DNA of 64,000 nt from the NCBI GenBank assembly GCA_963170055.1, contig CAUJGJ010000161.1, forward strand, positions 2,481,475 through 2,545,474, read 5' to 3'. The stretch is from Halisarca cf. caerulea. Taxonomy: Eukaryota; Porifera; Demospongiae; Chondrillida; Halisarcidae. Positions 12,501 through 23,677 of this stretch are shown here, piece after piece. Position 1 is the stretch's first letter, and each line of letters begins with the position of its first letter. Both the position numbers and the translations under genes were made by a program. The notes beneath the pieces are model-generated. The model did not search any database. It was not told the DNA's origin and was given only the letters and a program-made list of their open reading frames with translations.

Positions 12501-15069
12501 AAAAATTGGCAAAGTTCCTAAGATATGACAAATGAAATACTAATTTCAACTTTCTAAGAAAGTTAAGTTTAAAACGTTACAAACTTTAAATAATATTTAT
12601 CGCAAAGATAAAGTTAGAAACATAACTTTAAAATTAGGCAAAGTGAAAAATTGGCAAAGTTCCTAAGATATGACAAATGAAATACTAATTTCAACTTTCT
12701 AAGAAAATTAAGTTTAAAACGTTACAAACTTTAAATAATATTTATCGCAAAGATAAAGTTAGAAACATAACTTTAAAATTAGGCAAAGTGAAATATTGGC
12801 AAAGTTCCTAAGATATGACAAATGAAATACTAATTTCAACTTTCTAAGAAAGTTAAGTTTAAAACGTTACAAACTTTAAATAATATTTATCGCAAAGATA
12901 AAGTTAGAAACATAACTTTAAAATTAGGCAAAGTGAAAAATTGGCAAAGTTCCTAAGATATGACAAATGAAATACCAATTTTAACTTCATAAGAAAGTTA
13001 AGTTTAAAACGTTACAAACTTTAAATAATATTTATCGCAAAGATATAGTTAGAAACATAACTTTAAAATTAGGCAAAGTGAAAAATTGGCAAAGTTCTTA
13101 AGATATGACAAATGAAATACTAATTTTAACTTTCTAAGAAAGTTAAGTTTAAAACGTTACAAACTTTAAATAATATTTATCGCAAAGATAAAGTTAGAAA
13201 GATAACTATAAAATTAGGCAAAGTGAAAAATTGGCAAAGTTCCTAAGATATGACAAATGAAATACTAATTTTAACTTTCTAAGAAAGTTAAGTTTAAAAC
13301 GTTACAAACCTTAAATAAGATTTATCGCAAAGATAAAGTTAGAAACATAACTTAAAAATTAGGCAAAGTGAAATTTTGGCAAAGTTCCTAAGATATGACA
13401 AATGAAATACTAATTTTAACTTTCTAAGAAAGTTAAGTTTAAAACGTTACAAACTTTAAATAATATTTATCGCAAAGATATAGTTAGAAACATAACTTTA
13501 AATTTAAGCAAAGTGAAAAATTGGCAAAGTTCCTAAGATACGACAAATAAAATACTAATTTCAACTTTCTAAGAAAGTTAAGTTTAAAACGTTACAAACT
13601 TTAAATAATATTTATCGCAAAGATAAAGTTAGAAACATAACTTTAAAATTAGGTAAAGTGAAAAATTGGCAAAGTTCCTAAGATATGACAAATGAAATAC
13701 TAATTTTAACTTTCTAAGAAAGTTAAGTTTAAAACGTTACAAACTTTAAATAATATTTATCGCAAAGATATAGTTAGAAACATAACTTTAAATTTAAGCA
13801 AAGTGAAAAATTGGCAAAGTTCCTAAGATATGACAAATAAAATACTAATTTCAACTTTCTAAGAAAGTTAAGTTTAAAACGTTACAAACTTTAAATAATA
13901 TTTATCGCAAAGATAAAGTTAGAAACATAACTTTAAAATTAGGCAAAGTGAAAAATTGGAAAAGTTCCTAAGATATGACAAATGAAATACTAATTTTAAC
14001 TTTCTAAGAAAGTTAAGTTTAAAACGTTACAAACTTTAAATAATATTTATCGCAAAGATAAAGTTAGAAACTTAACTTAAAAATTAGGCAAAGTGAAATT
14101 TTGGCAAAGTTCCTAAGATATGACAAATGAAATACTAATTTCAACTTTCTAAGAAAGTTAAGTTTAAAACGTTACAAACTTTAAATAATATTTATCGCAA
14201 AGATAAAGTTAGAAACATAACTTTAAATTTAAGCAAAGTGAAAAATTGGCAAAGTTCCTAAGATATGACAAATGAAATACTAATTTCAACTTTCTAAGAA
14301 AGTTAAGTTTAAAACGTTACAAACTTTAAATAATATTTATCGCAAAGATAAAGTTAGAAACATAACTTTAAAATTAGGCAAAGTGAAAAATTGGCAAAGT
14401 TCCTAAGATATGACAAATGAAATACTAATTTCAACTTTCTAAGAAAATTAAGTTTAAAACGTTACAAACTTTAAATAATATTTATCGCAAAGATAAAGTT
14501 AGAAACATAACTTAAAAATTAGGCAAAGTGAAATATTGGCAAAGTTCCTAAGATATGACAAATGAAATACTAATTTCAACTTTCTAAGAAAGTTAAGTTT
14601 AAAACGTTACAAACTTTAAATAATATTTATCGCAAAGATAAAGTTCGAAACATAACTTTAAAATTAGGCAAAGTGAAAAATTGGCAAAGTTCCTAAGATA
14701 TGACAAATGAAATACCAATTTTAACTTCATAAGAAAGTTAAGTTTAAAACTTTACAAACTTTAAATAATATTTATCGCAAAGATATAGTTAGAAACATAA
14801 CTTTAAAATTAGGCAAAGTGAAAAATTGGCAAAGTTCTTAAGATATGACAAATGAAATACTAATTTTAACTTTCTAAGAAAGTTAAGTTTAAAACGTTAC
14901 AAACATTAAATAATATTTATCGCAAAGATAAAGTTAGAAAGATAACTATAAAATTAGGCAAAGTGAAAAATTGGCAAAGTTCCTAAGATATGACAAATGA
15001 AATACTAATTTTAACTTTCTAAGAAAGTTAAGTTTAAAACGTTACAAACCTTAAATAAGATTTATCGCA
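9562..15069 (+). repeat. 12-13-monomer HOR, three copies (1884, 1884, 1740 bp)
   Basis: Copies are 9562-11445, 11446-13329 and 13330-15069. Each ends with a B monomer marked ACAAACCTTAAATAAGATTT (11301, 13185, 14925). Other marks recurring in order are AAGAAAATTAAG (about 10965, 12705, 14445) and ATACCAATTTTAACTTCATAAG (gaaatacc at 11230, 12969, 14709; spacings 1739 and 1740). Copies 1 and 2 share a 1-bp loss in the E monomers at 10142 and 11881 and an AAAGTT to AACTTT change in the next-but-one monomer. Copy 2 gained a G-type monomer with 7 A>T at 13040, kept in copy 3 at 14780. Confidence 0.88.
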
Positions 15070-16229
15070 AAGATAAAGTTAGAAACATAACTTTAAATTT
15101 AAGCAAAGTGAAAAATTGGCAAAGTTCCTAAGATATGACAAATGAAATACTAATTTCAACTTTCTAAGAAAGTTAAGTTTAAAACGTTACAAACTTTAAA
15201 TAATATTTATCGCAAAGATAAAGTTAGAAACATAACTTTAAAATTAGGCAAAGTGAAAAATTGGCAAAGTTCCTAAGATATGACAAATGAAATACTAATT
15301 TTAACTTTCTAAGAAAGTTAAGTTTAAAACGTTACAAACTTTAAATAATATTTATCGCAAAGATAAAGTTAGAAACATAACTTTAAAATTAGGCAAAGTG
15401 AAATATTGGCAAAGTTCCTAATATATGACAAATGAAATACTAATTTCAACTTTCTAAGAAAGTTAAGTTTAAAACGTTACAAACTTTAAATAATATTTAT
15501 CGCAAAGATAAAGTTAGAAAGATAACTATAAAATTAGGCAAAGTGAAAAATTGGCAAAGTTCCTAAGATATGACAAATGAAATACTAATTTTAACTTTCT
15601 AAGAAAGTTAAGTTTAAAACGTTAAAAACTTTAAATAATATTTATCGCAAAGATATAGTTAGAAACATAACTTTAAATTTAAGCAAAGTGAAAAATTGGC
15701 AAAGTTCCTAAGATATGACAAATAAAATACTAATTTTAACTTCATAAGAAAGTTAAGTTTAAAACGTTACAAACTTTAAATAATATTTATCGCAAAGATA
15801 AAGTTAGAAACATAACTTTAAAATTAGGCAAAGTGAAATTTTGGCAAAGTTCCTAAGATATGACAAATGAAATACTAATTTTAACTTTCTAAGAAAGTTA
15901 AGTTTAAAACGTTACAAACTTTAAATAAGATTTATCGCAAAGATAAAGTTAGAAACATAACTTTAAATTTAAGCAAAGTGAAAAATTGGCAAAGTTCCTA
16001 AGATATGACAAATGAAATACAAATTTCAACTTTCTAAGAAAGTTAAGTTTAAAACGTTACAAACTTTAAATAATATTTATCGCAAAGATAAAGTTAGAAA
16101 CATAACTTTAAAATTAGGCAAAGTGAAAAATTGGCAAAGTTCCTAAGATATGACAAATGAAATACTAATTTCAACTTTCTAAGAAAGTTAAGTTTAAAAC
16201 GTTACAAACTTTAAATAATATTTATCGCA
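15070..16229 (+). repeat. Transitional monomers between two HOR blocks
   Basis: Eight 145-bp monomers in the order E-G-G'-B-H-C-E-G, where G' has 45 A>T. Private changes include CTAATATATGAC at about 15420, GTTAAAAACTT at about 15622 and ATACAAATTTC at about 16017. No unit repeats inside this stretch. It bridges the 12-13-monomer HOR and the dimer run. Confidence 0.78.
15215..15359 (+). repeat. Reference (consensus, type G) monomer
   Basis: This copy matches the consensus I read from the array and serves as the coordinate reference for monomer positions 1-145. Landmarks are: AAAGTT at 6-11, 52-57 and 100-105; AACTTT at 20-25, 89-94 and 123-128; a 21-bp palindrome at 87-107; AACGTT at 115-120; a 13-bp AT-only palindrome at 128-140; and two CpG dinucleotides at 116-117 and 142-143. 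Its length is close to the DNA wrapped on a nucleosome core (145-147 bp), as in many centromeric satellites. No CENP-B-box-like GC-rich motif is present. Confidence 0.95.
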
Positions 16230-17099
16230 AAGATAAAGTTAGAAACATAACTTTAAAATTAGGCAAAGTGAAAAATTGGCAAAGTTCCTAAGATATGACA
16301 AATGAAATACTAATTTTAACTTTTTAAGAAAGTTAAGTTTAAAACGTTACAAACTTTAAATAATATTTATCGCAAAGATAAAGTTAGAAACATAACTTTA
16401 AAATTAAGCAAAGTGAAATTTTGGCAAAGTTCCTAAGATATGACAAATGAAATACTAATTTCAACTTTCTAAGAAAGTTAAGTTTAAAACGTTACAAACT
16501 TTAAATAATATTTATCGCAAAGATAAAGTTAGAAACATAACTTTAAAATTAGGCAAAGTGAAAAATTGGCAAAGTTCCTAAGATATGACAAATGAAATAC
16601 TAATTTTAACTTTTTAAGAAAGTTAAGTTTAAAACGTTACAAACTTTAAATAATATTTATCGCAAAGATAAAGTTAGAAACATAACTTTAAAATTAAGCA
16701 AAGTGAAATATTGGCAAAGTTCCTAAGATATGACAAATGAAATACTAATTTCAACTTTCTAAGAAAGTTAAGTTTAAAACGTTACAAACTTTAAATAATA
16801 TTTATCGCAAAGATAAAGTTAGAAACATAACTTTAAAATTAGGCAAAGTAAAAAATTGGCAAAGTTCCTAAGATATGACAAATGAAATACTAATTTTAAC
16901 TTTTTAAGAAAGTTAAGTTTAAAACGTTACAAACTTTAAATAATATTTATCGCAAAGATAAAGTTAGAAACATAACTTTAAAATTAAGCAAAGTGAAATA
17001 TTGGCAAAGTTCCTAAAATATGACAAATGAAATACTAATTTCAACTTTCTAAGAAAGTTAAGTTTAAAACGTTACAAACTTTAAATAATATTTATCGCA
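16230..17099 (+). repeat. 290-bp dimer HOR, three copies
   Basis: A G monomer with the rare change 95 C>T (ACTTTTTAAGAAAG) alternates with a monomer of AAATTAAGC type. The mark falls at 16321, 16611 and 16901, exactly 290 bp apart. The G copies start at 16230, 16520 and 16810. The second members differ slightly at 45-46 (TT in 16375, TA in 16665 and 16955). The mark is confined to these three places, so this is a young local expansion. Confidence 0.9.
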
Positions 17100-18114
17100 A
17101 AGATAAAGTTAGAAAAATAACTTTAAAATTAGGCAAAGTAAAAAATTGGCAAAGTTCCTAAGATATGACAAATGAAATACTAATTTTAACTTTCTAAGAA
17201 AGTTAAGTTTAAAACGTTACAAACTTTAAATAATATTTATCGCAAAGATATAGTTAGAAACATAACTTTAAATTTAAGCAAAGTGAAAAATTGGCAAAGT
17301 TCCTAAGATATGACAAATGAAATACTAATTTCAACTTTCTAAGAAAGTTAAGTTTAAAACGTTACAAACTTTAAATAATATTTATCGCAAAGATAAAGTT
17401 AGAAACATAACTTTAAAATTAGGCAAAGTGAAATTTTGGCAAAGTTCCTAAGATATGACAAATGAAATACTAATTTTAACTTTCTAAGAAAGTTAAGTTT
17501 AAAACGTTACAAACTTTAAATAAGATTTATCGCAAAGATAAAGTTAGAAACATAACTTTAAATTTAAGCAAAGTGAAAAATTGGCAAAGTTCCTAAGATA
17601 TGACAAATGAAATACTAATTTCAACTTTCTAAGAAAGTTAAGTTTAAAACGTTACAAACTTTAAATAATATTTATCGCAAAGATAAAGTTAGAAACATAA
17701 CTTTAAAATTAGGCAAAGTGAAAAATTGGCAAAGTTCTTAAGATATGACAAATGAAATACTAATTTTAACTTTCTAAGAAAGTTAAGTTTAAAACGTTAC
17801 AAACTTTAAATAATATTTATCGAAAAGATAAAGTTAGAAACATAACTTTAAAATTAGGCAAAGTGAAATTTTGGCAAAGTTCCTAAGATATGACAAATGA
17901 AATACTAATTTCAACTTTCTAAGAAAGTTAAGTTTAAAACGTTACAAACTTTAAATAATATTTATCGCAAAGATAAAGTTAGAAACATAACTTTAAATTT
18001 AAGCAAAGTGAAAAATTGGCAAAGTTCCTAAGATATGACAAATGAAATACTAATTTTAACTTTCTAAGAAAGTTAAGTTTAAAACGTTACAAACTTTAAA
18101 TAATATTTATCGCA
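17100..18114 (+). repeat. Transitional monomers leading to the shortened-monomer units
   Basis: Seven monomers in the order G-H-C-E-G-C-E. The C monomer at 17825 follows a junction reading TATCGAAAAG (144 C>A in the preceding monomer). That mark elsewhere sits only on the 76-bp monomers, just before the C that closes each 488-bp core. Here it follows a full-length G, so either the mark predates the 76-bp form or recombination has removed the short monomer. Confidence 0.78.
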
Positions 18115-19327
18115 AAGATAAAGTTAGAAACATAACTTTAAAATTAGGCAAAGTGAAAAATTGGCAAAGTTCCTAAGATCTGACAAATGAAATACTAATT
18201 TCAACTTTCTAAGAAAGTTAAGTTTAAAACGTTACAAACTTTAAATAATATTTATCGCAAAGATAAAGTTAGAAACATAACTTTAAATTTAAGCAAAGAG
18301 AAAAATTGGCAAAGTTCCTAAGATATGACAAATGAAATACTAATTATAACTTTCTAAGAAAGTTAAGTTTAAAACGTTAATAACTTTAAATAATATTTAT
18401 CGCAAAGATAAAGTTAGAAACATAACTTTAAAATTAGGCAAAGTGAAAAATTGGCAAAGTTCTTAAGATATGACAAATGAAATACTAATTTTAACTTTCT
18501 AAGAAAGTTAAGTTTAAAACGTTACAAACTTTAAATAATATTTATCGCAAAGATAAAGTTAGAAACATAACTTTAAAATTAGGCAAAGTGAAATTTTGGC
18601 AAAGTTCCTAAGATATGACAAATGAAATACTAATTTCAACTTTCTAAGAAAGTTAAGTTTAAAACGTTACAAACTTTAAATAATATTTATCGCAAAGATA
18701 AAGTTAGAAACATAACTTTAAATTTAAGCAAAGTGAAAAATTGGCAAAGTTCCTAAAATATGACAAATGAAATACTAAGTTTAAAACGTTACAAACTTTA
18801 AATAATATTTATCGCAAAGATAAAGTTAGAAACATAACTTTAAAATTAGGCAAAGTGAAATTTTGGCAAAGTTCCTAAGATATGACAAATGAAATACTAA
18901 TTTCAACTTTCTAAGAAAGCTAAGTTTAAAACGTTACAAACTTTAAATAATATTTATCGCAAAGATAAAGTTCCTAAGATATGACAAATGAAATACTAAG
19001 TTTAAAACGTTACAAACTTTAAATAATATTTATCGAAAAGATAAAGTTAGAAACATAACTTTAAAATTAGGCAAAGTGAAATTTTGGCAAAGTTCCTAAG
19101 ATATGACAAATGAAATACTAATTTTAACTTTCTAAGAAAGTTAAGTTTAAAACGTTACAAACTTTAAATAATATTTATCGCAAAGATAAAGTTAGAAACA
19201 TAACTTTAAATTTAAGCAAAGTGAAAAATTGGCAAAGTTCCTAAGATATGACAAATGAAATACTAATTTTAACTTTCTAAGAAAGTTAAGTTTAAAACGT
19301 TACAAACTTTAAATAATATTTATCGCA
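18115..19327 (+). repeat. 1213-bp HOR unit with 122- and 76-bp monomers (outlying copy)
   Basis: Order is G-BglII (18115), E-agag (18260), G (18405), C (18550), E of 122 bp (18695), 145-bp monomer with 104 T>C (18817), 76-bp monomer (18962), C (19038), E (19183). The next G-BglII starts at 19328, so the unit is 1213 bp, the same length as units near 32-42 kb. Its 122-bp monomer carries CCTAAAATATGAC, otherwise seen on a 122-bp monomer only at 35945, tying this copy to that unit about 17 kb away. Confidence 0.9.
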
Positions 19328-21212
19328 AAGATAAAGTTAGAAACATAACTTTAAAATTAGGCAAAGTGAAAAATTGGCAAAGTTCCTAAGATCTGACAAA
19401 TGAAATACTAATTTCAACTTTCTAAGAAAGTTAAGTTTAAAACGTTACAAACTTTAAATAATATTTATCGCAAAGATAAAGTTAGAAACATAACTTTAAA
19501 TTTAAGCAAAGAGAAAAATTGGCAAAGTTCCTAAGATATGACAAATGAAATACTAATTCTAACTTTCTAAGAAAGTTAAGTTTAAAACGTTAATAACTTT
19601 AAATAATATTTATCGCAAAGAGAAAGTTAGAAACATAACTTTAAAATTAGGCAAAGTGAAAAATTGGCAAAGTTCTTAAGATATGACAAATGAAATACTA
19701 ATTTTAACTTTCTAAGAAAGTTAAGTTTAAAACGTTACAAACTTTAAATAATATTTATCGCAAAGATAAAGTTAGAAAGATAACTATAAAATTAGGCAAA
19801 GTGAAATTTTGGTAAAGTTCCTAAGATATGACAAATGAAATACTAATTTCAACTTTCTAAGAAAGTTAAGTTTAAAACGTTACAAACTTTAAATAATATT
19901 TATCGCAAAGATAAAGTTAGAAACATAACTTTAAAATTAGGCAAAGTGAAAAATTGGCAAAGTTCCTAAGATCTGACAAATGAAATACTAATTTCAACTT
20001 TCTAAGAAAGTTAAGTTTAAAACGTTACAAACTTTAAATAATATTTATCGCAAAGATAAAGTTAGAAACATAACTTTAAATTTAAGCAAAGAGAAAAATT
20101 GGCAAAGTTCCTAAGATATGACAAATGAAATACTAATTCTAACTTTCTAAGAAAGTTAAGTTTAAAACGTTAATAACTTTAAATAATATTTATCGCAAAG
20201 AGAAAGTTAGAAACATAACTTTAAAATTAGGCAAAGTGAAAAATTGGCAAAGTTCTTAAGATATGACAAATGAAATACTAATTTTAACTTTCTAAGAAAG
20301 TTAAGTTTAAAACGTTACAAACTTTAAATAATATTTATCGCAAAGATAAAGTTAGAAAGATAACTATAAAATTAGGCAAAGTGAAATTTTGGTAAAGTTC
20401 CTAAGATATGACAAATGAAATACTAATTTCAACTTTCTAAGAAAGTTAAGTTTAAAACGTTACAAACTTTAAATAATATTTATCGCAAAGATAAAGTTAG
20501 AAACATAACTTTAAAATTAGGCAAAGTGAAAAATTGGCAAAGTTCCTAAGATATGACAAATGAAATACTAATTTTAACTTTCTAAGAAAGTTAAGTTTAA
20601 AACGTTACAAACTTTAAATAATATTTATCGCAAAGATATAGTTAGAAACATAACTTTAAATTTAAGCAAAGTGAAATTTTGGTAAAGTTCCTAAGATATG
20701 ACAAATGAAATACTAATTTTAACTTTCTAAGAAAGTTAAGTTTAAAACGTTAATAACTTTAAATAATATTTATCGCAAAGATAAAGTTAGAAACATAACT
20801 TTAAAATTAGGCAAAGTGAAAAATTGGCAAAGTTCTTAAGATATGACAAATGAAATACTAATTTTAACTTTCTAAGAAAGTTAAGTTTAAAACGTTACAA
20901 AGTTTAAATAATATTTATCGCAAAGATAAAGTTAGAAAGATAACTGTAAAATTAGGCAAAGTGAAAAATTGGCAAAGTTCCTAAGATATGACAAATGAAA
21001 TACTAATTTTAACTTTCTAAGAAAGTTAAGTTTAAAACGTTACAAACTTTAAATAATATTTATCGCAAAGATATAGTTAGAAACATAACTTTAAATTTAA
21101 GCAAAGTGAAAAATTGGCAAAGTTCCTAAGATATGACAAATGAAATACTAATTTTAACTTCATAAGAAAGTTAAGTTTAAAACGTTACAAACTTTAAATA
21201 ATATTTATCGCA
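19328..21212 (+). repeat. 580-bp tetramer HOR x2 plus 725-bp pentamer
   Basis: Tetramers at 19328 and 19908 read G-BglII (66 A>C, making AGATCT), E-agag (40 T>A, 87 T>C, 121-122 AT), G (59 C>T, preceded by AAAGAGAAAG) and B' (B changes plus 45-46 TT and GGTAAAG). The pentamer at 20488-21212 is G, H', G, B (with AACTGTAAAATT) and H with ACTTCATAAG. The pentamer recurs exactly 2465 bp downstream at 22953. Confidence 0.9.
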
Positions 21213-21357
21213 AAGATAAAGTTAGAAAGATAACTATAAAATTAGGCAAAGTGAAAAATTGGCAAAGTTCCTAAGATCTGACAAATGAAATACTAATTTC
21301 AACTTTCTAAGAAAGTTAAGTTTAAAACGTTACAAACTTTAAATAATATTTATCGCA
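21213..21357 (+). repeat. Chimeric B/G-BglII monomer at the HOR junction
   Basis: The first third has the B changes (AAAGATAACTATAAAATTAGG region, positions 17 and 24), but the rest has the AGATCT mark at 66 and 88 T>C of the G-BglII monomer. All other BglII monomers I found have the G form in their first third. The exchange point lies between monomer positions 24 and 66. It sits exactly where the pentamer meets the next tetramer run, so it is the scar of the exchange that joined them. Confidence 0.88.
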
Positions 21358-23677
21358 AAGATAAAGTTAGAAACATAACTTTAAATTTAAGCAAAGAGAA
21401 AAATTGGCAAAGTTCCTAAGATATGACAAATGAAATACTAATTCTAACTTTCTAAGAAAGTTAAGTTTAAAACGTTAATAACTTTAAATAATATTTATCG
21501 CAAAGAGAAAGTTAGAAACATAACTTTAAAATTAGGCAAAGTGAAAAATTGGCAAAGTTCTTAAGATATGACAAATGAAATACTAATTTTAACTTTCTAA
21601 GAAAGTTAAGTTTAAAACGTTACAAACTTTAAATAATATTTATCGCAAAGATAAAGTTAGAAAGATAACTATAAAATTAGGCAAAGTGAAATTTTGGTAA
21701 AGTTCCTAAGATATGACAAATGAAATACTAATTTCAACTTTCTAAGAAAGTTAAGTTTAAAACGTTACAAACTTTAAATAATATTTATCGCAAAGATAAA
21801 GTTAGAAACATAACTTTAAAATTAGGCAAAGTGAAAAATTGGCAAAGTTCCTAAGATCTGACAAATGAAATACTAATTTCAACTTTCTAAGAAAGTTAAG
21901 TTTAAAACGTTACAAACTTTAAATAATATTTATCGCAAAGATAAAGTTAGAAACATAACTTTAAATTTAAGCAAAGAGAAAAATTGGCAAAGTTCCTAAG
22001 ATATGACAAATGAAATACTAATTCTAACTTTCTAAGAAAGTTAAGTTTAAAACGTTAATAACTTTAAATAATATTTATCGCAAAGAGAAAGTTAGAAACA
22101 TAACTTTAAAATTAGGCAAAGTGAAAAATTGGCAAAGTTCTTAAGATATGACAAATGAAATACTAATTTTAACTTTCTAAGAAAGTTAAGTTTAAAACGT
22201 TACAAACTTTAAATAATATTTATCGCAAAGATAAAGTTAGAAAGATAACTATAAAATTAGGCAAAGTGAAATTTTGGTAAAGTTCCTAAGATATGACAAA
22301 TGAAATACTAATTTCAACTTTCTAAGAAAGTTAAGTTTAAAACGTTACAAACTTTAAATAATATTTATCGCAAAGATAAAGTTAGAAACATAACTTTAAA
22401 ATTAGGCAAAGTGAAAAATTGGCAAAGTTCCTAAGATCTGACAAATGAAATACTAATTTCAACTTTCTAAGAAAGTTAAGTTTAAAACGTTACAAACTTT
22501 AAATAATATTTATCGCAAAGATAAAGTTAGAAACATAACTTTAAATTTAAGCAAAGAGAAAAATTGGCAAAGTTCCTAAGATATGACAAATGAAATACTA
22601 ATTCTAACTTTCTAAGAAAGTTAAGTTTAAAACGTTAATAACTTTAAATAATATTTATCGCAAAGAGAAAGTTAGAAACATAACTTTAAAATTAGGCAAA
22701 GTGAAAAATTGGCAAAGTTCTTAAGATATGACAAATGAAATACTAATTTTAACTTTCTAAGAAAGTTAAGTTTAAAACGTTACAAACTTTAAATAATATT
22801 TATCGCAAAGATAAAGTTAGAAAGATAACTATAAAATTAGGCAAAGTGAAATTTTGGTAAAGTTCATAAGATATGACAAATGAAATACTAATTTCAACTT
22901 TCTAAGAAAGTTAAGTTTAAAACGTTACAAACTTTAAATAATATTTATCGCAAAGATAAAGTTAGAAACATAACTTTAAAATTAGGCAAAGTGAAAAATT
23001 GGCAAAGTTCCTAAGATATGACAAATGAAATACTAATTTTAACTTTCTAAGAAAGTTAAGTTTAAAACGTTACAAACTTTAAATAATATTTATCGCAAAG
23101 ATATAGTTAGAAACATAACTTTAAATTTAAGCAAAGTGAAATTTTGGTAAAGTTCCTAAGATATGACAAATGAAATACTAATTTTAACTTTCTAAGAAAG
23201 TTAAGTTTAAAACGTTAATAACTTTAAATAATATTTATCGCAAAGATAAAGTTAGAAACATAACTTTAAAATTAGGCAAAGTGAAAAATTGGCAAAGTTC
23301 TTAAGATATGACAAATGAAATACTAATTTTAACTTTCTAAGAAAGTTAAGTTTAAAACGTTACAAAGTTTAAATAATATTTATCGCAAAGATAAAGTTAG
23401 AAAGATAACTGTAAAATTAGGCAAAGTGAAAAATTGGCAAAGTTCCTAAGATATGACAAATGAAATACTAATTTTAACTTTCTAAGAAAGTTAAGTTTAA
23501 AACGTTACAAACTTTAAATAATATTTATCGCAAAGATATAGTTAGAAACATAACTTTAAATTTAAGCAAAGTGAAAAATTGGCAAAGTTCCTAAGATATG
23601 ACAAATGAAATACTAATTTTAACTTCATAAGAAAGTTAAGTTTAAAACGTTACAAACTTTAAATAATATTTATCGCA
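21213..23677 (+). repeat. 580-bp tetramer HOR x3 plus 725-bp pentamer (2465 bp)
   Basis: A second, longer copy of the previous unit: tetramers at 21213, 21793 and 22373, then the pentamer at 22953-23677. It has one tetramer more than the copy at 19328-21212 (17 monomers against 13), a direct record of copy-number change by whole tetramers. The BglII marks fall at 21276, 21856 and 22436, 580 bp apart. The last B' (22808) has the private change GTTCATAAG. Confidence 0.9.

Noticed and set aside
15215..15359. Yeast-type replication origin (ARS consensus) on the minus strand
   Set aside because: The reverse complement of positions 14-22 reads GTTATGTTT, one mismatch from the core consensus. In DNA that is 77% A+T such near-matches are expected by chance, and the consensus is specific to budding yeasts.
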